Origin: Chryseobacterium artocarpi
GTDB taxonomy: Bacteria; Bacteroidota; Bacteroidia; Flavobacteriales; Weeksellaceae
Length of the DNA: 64,000 nt
NCBI RefSeq assembly: GCF_001684975.1
Contig: NZ_MAYH01000049.1
Coordinates: 62,001-126,000, forward strand
Reading direction: 5' to 3'
Made by a program: the position numbers and the translations under genes. Under the pieces are notes generated by a model that ran no database searches, was not told the origin of the DNA, and saw only the letters and a list, made by a program, of their open reading frames with translations. Positions 34,251 to 43,471 of the stretch are shown here, piece by piece. The first letter of the stretch is position 1. The number at the start of each line of letters is the position of its first letter.

Positions 34251-35132
34251 CTATTTATTATTTCTCAAGTGTTCCGGCGATACTCCGAATTTCTTTTTAA
34301 ACGCACGGGTAAAGTTTTGTATATATTCATAACCGCACTCAATAGCGATTTCTTTGATCATAATTTCCTTATTGGCAATTAGTTTTTTTGCTTTTAGCAT
34401 TCGTAGTTCTGCAATATAATGAGTGATGGTCATTTGATATTTTGATTTAAATTCTTTTCGGATGAGATTCTGATTAATTCCTATCAGCTTCCCGATTTCT
34501 TCCGCTTTAATATTCCGATGGTAATTCTCATCAATAAACTTTTTAATCATTTCAGGAATATCTGAAGTGCTTTCAAGTCTGTTTTTTTCATTAAACTGTT
34601 CAAAAATAAGAATAAGAAGCTTTATCACTTTTGCTTCAATGAATAGTTTCTGAATAACCCCTTTTTTTTGATAGCTTAAAATCTCTTTTATAATCATATG
34701 CATTTCAACCGTTATGGTAGGAGGAATTGTTTTTCTTAGAAATATGAAATTATTATGTGTCATATCTTTCAGAATTTCTGAACTTTCCTTATTGTTTTTA
34801 GGGTTGATAAGGTTGAATACATACCTATATTTAAGCTGAATTTGCAGATATTTCAGGTTTTCATCACTTTCACTCCATAGTTCTGACTGATTTTCCTGTG
34901 ATGAGTAATGTAAGATGTATTGATTTTTCTGAAATGAATATTGATTACTGCAATCATAGGCTTTAAGATGAATATCTGAACTTAACAAGAACAGAATATT
35001 GAAGCTCGATTTCCTTTCAACCAGTTGAGATTTTGAAAAAAAATCAGAACCTTTATCTTCTTGCATTACAATCTCAATATCTTCAGATTTAAAAACAATT
35101 TCACTTTTCGGATGGTTCTTCATACAGCACAT
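34251..35132 (-). CDS. AraC family transcriptional regulator
   Basis: A 293-residue regulator. The C-terminal AraC DNA-binding domain (about 195-290) has both helix-turn-helix units: IKAEEIGKLIGINQNLIRKEF, and IKEIAIECGYEYIQNFTRAF with KKKFGVSPEHLR. The N-terminal 190 residues are not a typical cupin that I can recognise and may bind a ligand. It is divergent from the FISUMP/T9SS gene at 35266 (133 bases between starts), so it may regulate that gene or the adjacent amylase (inference). Confidence 0.88.
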   Translation of the reverse strand: MCCMKNHPKSEIVFKSEDIEIVMQEDKGSDFFSKSQLVERKSSFNILFLLSSDIHLKAYDCSNQYSFQKNQYILHYSSQENQSELWSESDENLKYLQIQLKYRYVFNLINPKNNKESSEILKDMTHNNFIFLRKTIPPTITVEMHMIIKEILSYQKKGVIQKLFIEAKVIKLLILIFEQFNEKNRLESTSDIPEMIKKFIDENYHRNIKAEEIGKLIGINQNLIRKEFKSKYQMTITHYIAELRMLKAKKLIANKEIMIKEIAIECGYEYIQNFTRAFKKKFGVSPEHLRNNK

Positions 35133-35215
35133 TTACGGTAGGTACAATTAAAAGTAGGATCTCAATAGGATAACTAAAAGTTTGAAAATGATAACCCGTA
35201 ATTAATTCTGAGCGG

Positions 35216-35223
35216 TACTTTTG
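35216..35223 (+). promoter_or_regulatory. -7 promoter element of the FISUMP gene
   Basis: TACTTTTG matches TAnnTTTG, 42 bases upstream of the ATG at 35266. No properly spaced -33 TTG, consistent with dependence on an activator. Confidence 0.45.
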
Positions 35224-35265
35224 CGCAAAATTAAATTAAATTTAGAATAATTAAAAATAATATTT

Positions 35266-36294
35266 ATGATTGAAGATTTATATTTTGCAGTACGAAAGCT
35301 TGGAGTTGGTGTTTTACTGACTTTGATGGCAGGCGGTATGATGGAGGCTCAGCAAGTCTGCAATAATACAGATCCGGGAACAAATGCAGGGGATTTGGGA
35401 TGTGTTTCATTTACCTATCGGGGACAGCAGGTTACTTATACCACGGTAAGAGCTGCAGATGGAAAAGTATGGCTTCAACAGAATCTTGGAAGTTCGAGGA
35501 CTGCAGAGTCCACGAATGATGAAGAGTCTTATGGCGATCTTTTTCAGTGGGGAAGATGGGATGATGGGCATCAATTAAGAAACTCAGCTATTGGATCAGT
35601 ACCTTCTGTGAATAAGCCGGATGGGCTTCAGGGATCTAGCGAGTATATTACAGGCGGTTGGTGGTCATCCAATGGAAGTGGAGATAAATGGACAGGAACA
35701 AATTTAACAGATGTTACAGAGACAGAATCTATTGATCCATGTAAGGCTATTGGACCAAACTGGGCATTGCCTTCTCAGGCAGATTGGGAAAATATTGTTC
35801 CTTTAGAAAGTATATCTACCATTACAAAGGCTTATGAAGGTCGTTTGAAATTACCTATGGGTGGATATCGCAGCTCAAGCGGGGCACTTACCTTTGTAGG
35901 GCAGAGAGGATATTTTTGGAGCTCAGGTACGGCAACAAGCGGAGGGAAATATTTATATATAGGAACCATATCTATTAATCCTGCTGCGGGAGGTCCAAGA
36001 GGTCAGGGAGCGTCAGTAAGATGTGTTAAAACTGAAGCAGGATTGGGAACAACAGACATTAGTTTTAACCGTAAAAGTGTTGAAGTATATCCTAATCCTA
36101 CAAAAGGAATTCTGATGCTTAAAACAGATTCTGCAATACAGGGCGTAAAGGTTATAAATGCTATAGGACAAACAATGGAAGTAGACTTCTCAGATCGTCA
36201 AATCAATATGAACGGACTTTCCCAAGGTTTATATTGGGTGGAAATAAAATTAAAGAATGGAGAGACTGTTCTTAAGAAAATTATGAAAAACTAA
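35266..36294 (+). CDS. FISUMP domain protein with T9SS type A sorting domain
   Basis: A 342-residue secreted protein. A long N-region and hydrophobic stretch end in AQQV (signal peptide of about 29 residues). The central part carries the Fibrobacter succinogenes major paralogous (FISUMP) domain pattern: DGKVWLQQNLG, GDLFQWGRWDDGHQLR, GPNWALPSQADWENI, GYFWSSGTA and SVRCVK. The last 75 residues are a T9SS type A domain (VEVYPNPTKGILML ending in KKIMKN), so export to the cell surface by T9SS is expected. Binding target unknown. It is divergent from an AraC regulator. Confidence 0.85.
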   Translation: MIEDLYFAVRKLGVGVLLTLMAGGMMEAQQVCNNTDPGTNAGDLGCVSFTYRGQQVTYTTVRAADGKVWLQQNLGSSRTAESTNDEESYGDLFQWGRWDDGHQLRNSAIGSVPSVNKPDGLQGSSEYITGGWWSSNGSGDKWTGTNLTDVTETESIDPCKAIGPNWALPSQADWENIVPLESISTITKAYEGRLKLPMGGYRSSSGALTFVGQRGYFWSSGTATSGGKYLYIGTISINPAAGGPRGQGASVRCVKTEAGLGTTDISFNRKSVEVYPNPTKGILMLKTDSAIQGVKVINAIGQTMEVDFSDRQINMNGLSQGLYWVEIKLKNGETVLKKIMKN

Positions 36295-36486
36295 TTTTTT
36301 TTAAGGGCAACAATCAATATAACTGACGTTTTTTCGTTAGGTACAAATAGTTCATTACAATTACTTTTATTAGAAAGACTCATGAATTTTTTTTCATGGG
36401 TCTTTTTTATGCAATATTGCTCATGTGATGTATAAAAATAAATGTTATCAAAGAAAAATAATATTATATTCGATAAAAATAACGAC

Positions 36487-39321
36487 ATGAAAAAGTTTTA
36501 TTCTATTGTTTTTCTGCTTGTAGGACTGTTTGTTTTCGGGCAGATTAATTATACAATTTCACCCAATCCATTTAATGAAACGGACGCTATTACGCTGACG
36601 GTTCCCGGGGATCAGATTGATGAAGCAGCCTGGGGAGTCTCCAATAATTCAATTTACATATGGTCCTGGTCTTATGATGCAAACTATCAAAATAGTCAGG
36701 ATTGTCTTACCAACGGAAGCTGGGACAATTCCAATGAGCTGAATAAACTCAACTATAATGCAGGAACTGATTCTTATTCACTGACATTTACGCCTACTGC
36801 TTTTTTCGGTAGAATCGGAATTGGAAGATTCGGATTTTTATTAAAAGATAAAACCGGTGTACACCAGACTTCACCGAATAGCTACGTGAATGTTGGAGTT
36901 TTGAACCTTACCTTAACGAATCCTGCTGCCAATAGTATTACTTCTGTACCAACGGGTAATTCAATTAATATTACAGCAACAACAAACGTAAATGCTACGT
37001 TTCAGCTCAAAGCGAATGGAACAGTCGTAAATTCTACGCCAACACCGGCTCAATCATATTCTTATAATTATACGGTAACACAGGATACGAATATGGAACT
37101 TATAGCAATGGAAGGAGCAAGCTCAAAGAAAGCAACATTCATATTACAGGTTCCCAGAAATGTGGTTTCTGAGTCAATTCCGGGGTGGATAAAACAAGGG
37201 ATAAATTATAATACTGCCGATCAGACCAAAGTAGGACTTGCTTTATATGCTCCTCATAAAAATTTTGTACATGTAATAGGAAGCTTCAATAATTGGGCTG
37301 TAAATGATACTTATTTAATGAAAAGAGATACAACCAATCCTGATCTTTATTGGATAGAATTGAGGGGGCTAACTCCACAGCAATTGTATACATTTCAATA
37401 CAGAACCAATGATTTAAAAAAAGTAGCTGACCCTTACTCGCCGCAGATCTTATCTTCCTATGATGATCAATGGATTTCTGCTTCCACCTATCCTAATCTT
37501 CCAGCTTTTCCGATAGGACAGGACTTTGAGGTTTCTACATTCAAGACAGGACAGACAGCTTATAACTGGCAGGTAAATAACTTTCAGAGACCCGCAAAAG
37601 AAGATCTTATCATATATGAATTGTTATTAAGAGACTTTACCCAGGAGAAAAACTGGCAGTCTTTAATAGATAAGATTACTTATTTAAAGAATTTAAAAAT
37701 CAATGCCATTGAGCTTCTTCCCATCATGGAATTTGATGGAAATCTTTCCTGGGGATATAATACTTCCTTCCATTATGCCTTAGATAAAGCATATGGTACC
37801 CCGGAAAAATTCAAAGAATTTGTAGATCTGTGCCATCAGAACGGAATTGCGGTCATTCTGGATGTGGCATTTAATCATGCAACTGGGCGTTCACCATTGG
37901 TAAGACTTTGGAATATTGATCCTGATGGAGACGGTTACGGAGATGTTGCAGCCAATAATCCTTATTTCAACCAAGTTCCTAAACATTCTTATAATGTGTT
38001 TAATGACTTTAACCATTCCAGTCTTTCAACTCAATATTACGTTGAAAGATGTCTTCAGCAATGGCTTACAGAATATCGTATCGACGGTTTCCGTTGGGAT
38101 TTAACAAAAGGATTTACACAGAACTGTTCCGAAAACGATGAAAACTGTACCAATGCCTACCAGCAGGACAGAGTGGATATTATGAAACATTATGCAGACA
38201 AACAATGGGCAATTGATCCGAATTCTTACATGATATTTGAACATCTTGGAACTGACGCTGAAGAACAGCAATGGGCAAATTATAAAACAGCAGAAGGAAA
38301 AGGGGTGATGCTTTGGAATAAACAAACTGAACCTTACAATCAAAATACAATGGGTTATAAGGAAAACAGCAATTACGACCGTATGAATCATAACCTTCAC
38401 GGTTTTACCAATATGCGTGCAGTTGGATTTGGAGAAAGCCATGATGAGGAAAGATTAATGTTTAAAAATCTTGCTTACGGTGCAGTTAACGGAAGCTACA
38501 ACGTAAAAAACCTTACTACCGCTCTTGAAAGAATGAAAACTTTTGGAGCAACATTCTTTACCATTCCCGGACCAAAAATGATCTGGCAGTTTGGAGAGCT
38601 GGGCTATGAATTCAGTATCAACAGATGTGCTAACGGAACTATTGATAATGGGTGCAGAACAGACGAAAAACCTATTGCTTTTACATTAGGATATGACAAT
38701 GATGCCAACAGAAAAGCAGTGTATGATACCTGGGCGAAAATTATAGATATAAGAAACAGCCATCAGGTATTTAAATCTAAGACGTATAGTATAGAATCCA
38801 ACAATCTCTCAAACGATCCTGACGGATTGATCACAAGAATCTATATGTATGATACTTCTATCAACGGAATGAAGAATGTTGTAGTGCTTGCCAATTATTC
38901 CACTTCAGTACAAAATGTTACTCCTTACTTCCCATATACGGGGCAATGGCAGAATTTAATGGATAATACGATCAATAATATTACCAACACAACGGCTTCC
39001 ATTACTTTACAGCCGGGAGAGTTCAGAATTTTCGGGAATTATGAAGGAGCGTTGTCTGTTTCAGATGTGAATGCTGCAAATAAACTGTCACTTCAGATTG
39101 CAGATAATCCTGTAAAAAATGGCTTAGCAAAATTAATTTTTAACAAAGCTAAAAACGGGGAAATTATCATCTTTGATATGAATGGTAAAAAGCTGGATTC
39201 ATTGAAGCTGAATAAAGAAAACGGCACCCATGAACTGAAAATCAACTATCCGGCAGGAACTTATCTTGTCCATTTGAAATCAGAAACAGGAATGGCAATT
39301 CAAAAAATGATTATAAAATAA
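36487..39321 (+). CDS. Secreted alpha-amylase family (GH13) protein with T9SS sorting domain
   Basis: The start at 36487 gives a signal peptide (MKKFYSIVFLLVGLFVFGQ). It has 944 residues. An N-terminal beta domain (about 20-130) and an E-set/CBM48-like domain with VIGSFNNWAVND (about 240-335) precede a GH13 catalytic barrel (about 350-820). The four conserved GH13 regions are visible: DVAFNH (Asp459), GFRWD (nucleophile Asp538), FEH (acid/base Glu585) and ESHDEE (Asp653). The last 80 residues form a T9SS type A domain. Likely surface-bound or secreted and acting on alpha-glucans. A terminator follows. Confidence 0.92.
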   Translation: MKKFYSIVFLLVGLFVFGQINYTISPNPFNETDAITLTVPGDQIDEAAWGVSNNSIYIWSWSYDANYQNSQDCLTNGSWDNSNELNKLNYNAGTDSYSLTFTPTAFFGRIGIGRFGFLLKDKTGVHQTSPNSYVNVGVLNLTLTNPAANSITSVPTGNSINITATTNVNATFQLKANGTVVNSTPTPAQSYSYNYTVTQDTNMELIAMEGASSKKATFILQVPRNVVSESIPGWIKQGINYNTADQTKVGLALYAPHKNFVHVIGSFNNWAVNDTYLMKRDTTNPDLYWIELRGLTPQQLYTFQYRTNDLKKVADPYSPQILSSYDDQWISASTYPNLPAFPIGQDFEVSTFKTGQTAYNWQVNNFQRPAKEDLIIYELLLRDFTQEKNWQSLIDKITYLKNLKINAIELLPIMEFDGNLSWGYNTSFHYALDKAYGTPEKFKEFVDLCHQNGIAVILDVAFNHATGRSPLVRLWNIDPDGDGYGDVAANNPYFNQVPKHSYNVFNDFNHSSLSTQYYVERCLQQWLTEYRIDGFRWDLTKGFTQNCSENDENCTNAYQQDRVDIMKHYADKQWAIDPNSYMIFEHLGTDAEEQQWANYKTAEGKGVMLWNKQTEPYNQNTMGYKENSNYDRMNHNLHGFTNMRAVGFGESHDEERLMFKNLAYGAVNGSYNVKNLTTALERMKTFGATFFTIPGPKMIWQFGELGYEFSINRCANGTIDNGCRTDEKPIAFTLGYDNDANRKAVYDTWAKIIDIRNSHQVFKSKTYSIESNNLSNDPDGLITRIYMYDTSINGMKNVVVLANYSTSVQNVTPYFPYTGQWQNLMDNTINNITNTTASITLQPGEFRIFGNYEGALSVSDVNAANKLSLQIADNPVKNGLAKLIFNKAKNGEIIIFDMNGKKLDSLKLNKENGTHELKINYPAGTYLVHLKSETGMAIQKMIIK

Positions 39322-39325
39322 ATAC

Positions 39326-39360
39326 AAAGGCAAATTTGCAGATGAGCAGATTTGCCTTTT
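39326..39360 (+). terminator. Intrinsic terminator of the amylase gene
   Basis: AAAGGCAAAT (39326-39335) pairs perfectly with ATTTGCCTTT (39350-39359), followed by six T. It separates the amylase from the riboswitch unit. Confidence 0.8.
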
Positions 39361-39390
39361 TTGCATATTTAAAAAATAAGTCTACCTTTG
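39361..39390 (+). promoter_or_regulatory. Promoter TTG-N19-TACCTTTG of the riboswitch transcript
   Basis: -33 TTG at 39361-39363 and -7 TACCTTTG at 39383-39390, 19 bases apart, an ideal Bacteroidota promoter. The predicted start near 39397 coincides with the 5' strand of the riboswitch P1 helix. Confidence 0.7.
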
Positions 39391-39397
39391 CACTAGA

Positions 39398-39500
39398 TTT
39401 ATCAAGAAAGGTGGAGGGATTTGGCCCAAAGAAACCTTAGCAACCTGCATGATTCCAGAAATGTAAAGGTGCTAATTCCAACCCGATGGGGGAGATAAGT
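39398..39500 (+). promoter_or_regulatory. SAM-I (S-box) riboswitch aptamer
   Basis: Conserved S-box blocks appear in the right order: TTATCAAGAAAGGTGGAGGG (39399-39418), GGCCCAAAGAAACC, TTAGCAACCTGC, AAAGGTGCTAATTCCA (about 39465-39480), then GGGGGAGATAAG. P1 is formed by 39399-39403 with 39494-39498. The aptamer binds S-adenosylmethionine. It controls the downstream TonB receptor and permease genes. The preceding amylase gene is separated by a terminator. Confidence 0.88.
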
Positions 39501-39596
39501 GAAGTCAATATTCTTATATGAATTCCATTTCTTGATGTCTTGTGTGTATCTGCAGAACGATCTGCGGAGAACGAATATTAATTGGCAAGAATAAAG
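39501..39596 (+). promoter_or_regulatory. Riboswitch expression platform (probably translational)
   Basis: No hairpin with a T-run is present, so classical termination is unlikely. 39528-39536 (TTTCTTGAT) is perfectly complementary to 39401-39409 in the aptamer 5' strand, and its inner part 39529-39534 also pairs with CAAGAA at 39586-39591 just before the ATG. The two pairings exclude each other and could switch access to the start codon. Confidence 0.45.
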
Positions 39597-42020
39597 ATGA
39601 AAAAATTAAGCACAGTTGCATTACTGCTTGGGACAATTTTGGTCGCAGCCCAGGAGCAGGAGGAAAAAGGAAAACAAATCGAAGACATTGTCATCGTAGG
39701 AAACCGTAGCGTTAAAAGAACAAAACTAGAAACACCGGTTCCGGTAGATGTTATCAATATCGATAAAATTCAAAGGTCTTCACCACAAATGACAGCTCAG
39801 GACCTTTTGAACTATGTGGTTCCGTCATTTAATTCCGTAAGACAATCTGCTTCTGATGGAACAGAACACATTGATCCTGTCAGTTTGAGAGGAATGGGAC
39901 CTGATCAGGTTTTGGTTTTACTTAATGGAAAAAGAAGACATACAACTTCTCTGGTAAACTATCAGAACACAGTAGGAAATGGTTCTGTAGGAACAGATTT
40001 AAGCACAATTCCGATCATTGCCATTGAAAAAATAGAAGTTTTAAGAGATGGCGCCGCAGCACAATATGGATCAGATGCCATTGCAGGAGTTATCAATATT
40101 ATACTTAAAAAGAATCCGGGTGCTTCTGCAAGTTTAACTTATGGGTTAAGTGGCAGAAATGACGGAGAAACCTATCAGGCTGGTGTAAATTATGGCGCTT
40201 CTCTTGGTAAAAATGATGGTTTTATCAACCTTTCATTACAATTAAGCCACAGAGGTAAGACAACGAGAACTCAAAATCATGATCTTGATATCTTTGGGAA
40301 AAACTTCGCTTATGAATTTGCTGATAATCCGGATGAAGCAAGAGAACAGGATGATCTTATGCTGAAAAAAGAAGGATTGACAAGAGATGATTTTAATTTC
40401 CAGATCGGAGATGCTCAAATCAGACAGGGACAATTATTTTTCAACTCAGAATATCCTTTGAATGATAATCTAAAATTCTATTCCTTTGGTGGGTTCAGTA
40501 TCAAAGAAGGAAAAGGATATGGTTTCAGAAGACTGCCAAGTGAGGATTTTAATGTCGTTAAAGAAATTTATCCTTATGGTTTTCAGGCAGTATTGGGATC
40601 TCAGATCTATGATGTTTCTTATGCTGTTGGAGCAAAATATAACGTAAACGACTGGTTGATTGATCTCAGCAATACATTTGGAAGCAATACATTCAAATAT
40701 AATGTAAGCAATACCAACAACGCTTCCTTAGGAATAAAATCGCCAACAATTTTTTATGCCGGATCACATAGTTTTCTGCAAAATACAGTAAATCTTGATG
40801 TCGCTAAAAATATAAAGAACTTCAATATTGCATTCGGAGGAGAATTCAGATTTGAACAATATCAGATAAAAGCAGGAGACGAAGCTTCATATACTCAATA
40901 TGATATCAACGGTAATATTGCTGTGGATGGCTCACAGGTCATTGGAGCAGGTGGTTCACAATCCTTTATCGGTTTTTCACCAGCAAATGCCTTGAAAAAA
41001 GACAGGCATTCCACAGCAGTATACGCAGATGTTTCCTATGATCTGGATAAAAAGCTGAGCATTGATCTGGCAGGAAGATTTGAAAACTATTCAGACTTTG
41101 GAAATACTCTGAACGGAAAACTAGCAGTAAGATATGAATTTGTAAAAAATTATGCAGTAAGAGCAGCTGTTGGAACAGGGTTCAGAGCGCCATCGCTTCA
41201 ACAGCAGTATTTTAATAACTCTTACGCAGATATTTCCACAAGTGGTTTAAAGATCGTTACCAAAGGAATCTTTAGAAATGACAGTCAGGCAGCACGTGAC
41301 CTTAATTTTGATAAACTAAAGCAGGAAACTTCGGTGAATGCCAGTGCAGGATTTACTTTTAAACCTTTAAACAATCTCTTTATTACCATAGACGGATACT
41401 GGATCAGAGTAAAAGACAGAATTGTCATCACCAGTAATATTACCGACGAAAGACTGGCAAATTATGGAGTGGAAAGCGGAAGATTTTTTGCCAATGCAAT
41501 TGATACAGAAACCAAAGGAATAGAATTGGTTGCTACTTACGACTGGAAGCTGGGTGGCGGAAACTTAAATATAAACCTTGCCGGAAACTATACAGAAACA
41601 AAAATCACGGACTTTCATTTCCCTGAAAAGATAGATACCCCAAGAGACGAATATTTCGGTCCGGATCAAATCAATATTATTGAAACACTTTCTCCAAAAA
41701 CAAAAGCTTCCCTAGGCTTGAATTATGGAATAGGAAGGTTCAATTTTCTCGTGAGAAATACCTATTTTGGTAAAGTCATAAGAGATGGTTTTCCTTTCGG
41801 AGTCGTTCAGGAGTTTTCTCCAAAGGTGGTTACCGACGTGAGTATAGGATATAATCTTACTAAAAATATCAATCTTACGGTAGGAGCCAATAACGTATTC
41901 GATGTTTTTCCGGACCTTCAGACTTACAAAAATTCGTATTATGGAGTATTCAAATATGCACCGGTTCAGATGGGAACATTGGGAAGCTATTTCTTTGGAA
42001 GGCTTAATTTTAATTTTTAA
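39597..42020 (+). CDS. TonB-dependent outer membrane receptor, SAM-riboswitch controlled
   Basis: The start is at ATG 39597 (MKKLSTVALLLGTILVAAQ signal), not the TTG 15 bases upstream. It has 807 residues. A TonB-box-like IEDIVIVG precedes the plug domain (about 45-165), with LRGMGPDQVLVLLNGKRR and IEVLRDGAAAQYGSDAIAGVINII. The 22-strand barrel ends in FFGRLNFNF. There is no SusC-type N-terminal carboxypeptidase-like domain and no SusD partner. Control by a SAM-I riboswitch and the following APC permease suggest uptake of methionine or a related sulfur compound (inference). Confidence 0.9.
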   Translation: MKKLSTVALLLGTILVAAQEQEEKGKQIEDIVIVGNRSVKRTKLETPVPVDVINIDKIQRSSPQMTAQDLLNYVVPSFNSVRQSASDGTEHIDPVSLRGMGPDQVLVLLNGKRRHTTSLVNYQNTVGNGSVGTDLSTIPIIAIEKIEVLRDGAAAQYGSDAIAGVINIILKKNPGASASLTYGLSGRNDGETYQAGVNYGASLGKNDGFINLSLQLSHRGKTTRTQNHDLDIFGKNFAYEFADNPDEAREQDDLMLKKEGLTRDDFNFQIGDAQIRQGQLFFNSEYPLNDNLKFYSFGGFSIKEGKGYGFRRLPSEDFNVVKEIYPYGFQAVLGSQIYDVSYAVGAKYNVNDWLIDLSNTFGSNTFKYNVSNTNNASLGIKSPTIFYAGSHSFLQNTVNLDVAKNIKNFNIAFGGEFRFEQYQIKAGDEASYTQYDINGNIAVDGSQVIGAGGSQSFIGFSPANALKKDRHSTAVYADVSYDLDKKLSIDLAGRFENYSDFGNTLNGKLAVRYEFVKNYAVRAAVGTGFRAPSLQQQYFNNSYADISTSGLKIVTKGIFRNDSQAARDLNFDKLKQETSVNASAGFTFKPLNNLFITIDGYWIRVKDRIVITSNITDERLANYGVESGRFFANAIDTETKGIELVATYDWKLGGGNLNINLAGNYTETKITDFHFPEKIDTPRDEYFGPDQINIIETLSPKTKASLGLNYGIGRFNFLVRNTYFGKVIRDGFPFGVVQEFSPKVVTDVSIGYNLTKNINLTVGANNVFDVFPDLQTYKNSYYGVFKYAPVQMGTLGSYFFGRLNFNF

Positions 42021-42026
42021 TCAAAA

Positions 42027-43325
42027 ATGAGTACTTCTTCACATCAGATTGGCTGGAAGACAGCTGCTGCCATTGTAGTTTCCAATATGATAGGAACTGG
42101 GATATTTACAACACTCGGTTTTCAGTTATCAGATATTACCAATACCTACAGTATTTTCCTGTTATGGGTCATTGGAGGAATTCTCGCATTATTTGGAGCT
42201 TTCTGCTATGCCGAATTAGGATCTCATTTTAAAGGAAATGGCGGAGATTTTATTTATCTTAAAGAAACTTACCATCCTTTATTTGGATATCTCATAAGCT
42301 GGATCTCACTGATTATCGGGTTTTCTTCACCTGTAGCACTGGCAGCTCTCGCAATGTCCAAATATCTTTCTGTATTTGATTATTCTTTTGGGAACGGTTT
42401 TGCAATTGCAGCGATCTTTTTGGTTGCGATTACTCTGTCATTCAGTTTAAAGACTTCAAGCCGGTTTCATAACTTCTTCACCTTTATTAAAATAGCCTTT
42501 ATCATTGTATTGGTTATTCTGGGGATTGGATTATCAGATGATCCACAAATTGGAAACAGTCTGAATTTCAGTAACAGCTGGCAAAACGAAATCATGCTTC
42601 CCGCCTTTGCTACTTCACTGGTCTTTGTTACCTATTCCTATACCGGTTGGAACTCTGCCTCGTATATTGCAGGAGAAATAAAAGATGTTCAAAAGAATCT
42701 TCCAAAATCCCTGATCATAGGAACTGTTTTTGTGACAGTGAGTTATATCCTTGTCAATTACATTATGCTGAAACATGCTCCGGTAAGTCAATTAGCAGGA
42801 AAAGAAGATGTAATGGGAGAGGCGGCAGTGAACATGTTGGGACTTTCCTTTGGAAAAATTGTCAATATTTTTATTGCATTACAGCTCATTGCAACAATTA
42901 GCGGCTATTTATGGGTGGGTTCAAGGCTTACACAGGCTTTTGCAAAAGATACACGTATTTGGAAACCGCTTTCAGTAGGAAACAAAAAAGGAATTCCGGT
43001 AAGAGCTATCTTTGCTCATGCAGTGATTGCCGCGATCATTATTTTAACAGGAAGTTTCAAGGAGATCTTTGTTTATACAGCATTTATCCTTCAGTTATTT
43101 GCAAGTCTGGCAATCTCAACGGTTTATTTTCTTAAAAAGAAAGACCGTAAAATATTTAAATCCAATACATTTTACATATTTCCGACCGTTTTCCTCCTGT
43201 TCAGTATATACATTCTTTATTTTACCTTTATTCATAACCCTAAAGAAAGTATGATCGGATTAGGAATAATTGCAGTAGGGCTCGTTCTATATTGGATAGA
43301 CAGAAGAATTTCCAGGCAAGTTTAA
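42027..43325 (+). CDS. APC family amino acid permease
   Basis: A 432-residue inner membrane transporter with 12 predicted helices. The APC signature is in helix 1 (VVSNMIGTGIFTTLGFQL), followed by the GALCAYAELGS-like segment GAFCYAELGSHFKGNGGDFIYL and the helix 6 region YSYTGWNSASYIAGEIKD. It starts 6 bases after the TonB receptor stop, so both are under the same SAM riboswitch. It probably carries the compound imported by the receptor across the inner membrane. The likely substrate is methionine or a relative; the family alone does not settle this. Confidence 0.9.
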   Translation: MSTSSHQIGWKTAAAIVVSNMIGTGIFTTLGFQLSDITNTYSIFLLWVIGGILALFGAFCYAELGSHFKGNGGDFIYLKETYHPLFGYLISWISLIIGFSSPVALAALAMSKYLSVFDYSFGNGFAIAAIFLVAITLSFSLKTSSRFHNFFTFIKIAFIIVLVILGIGLSDDPQIGNSLNFSNSWQNEIMLPAFATSLVFVTYSYTGWNSASYIAGEIKDVQKNLPKSLIIGTVFVTVSYILVNYIMLKHAPVSQLAGKEDVMGEAAVNMLGLSFGKIVNIFIALQLIATISGYLWVGSRLTQAFAKDTRIWKPLSVGNKKGIPVRAIFAHAVIAAIIILTGSFKEIFVYTAFILQLFASLAISTVYFLKKKDRKIFKSNTFYIFPTVFLLFSIYILYFTFIHNPKESMIGLGIIAVGLVLYWIDRRISRQV

Positions 43326-43444
43326 GCTAATAATTGAATACATAAAATACAGACAGATAATTTCACAGACTCACTTTTTTACAATTTTGTCGCTTTACCC
43401 TTCATGCTCAAAAATTTATACTTTAATTTTGAATTAATAATTCT

Positions 43445-43452
43445 TATCTTTG
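43445..43452 (+). promoter_or_regulatory. -7 promoter element of prfA
   Basis: TATCTTTG matches TAnnTTTG, 20 bases before the prfA ATG. A TTG at 43429-43431 is 13 bases upstream, short for a -33 box. Confidence 0.45.
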
Positions 43453-43471
43453 CACCCACAAAAATTCCACA

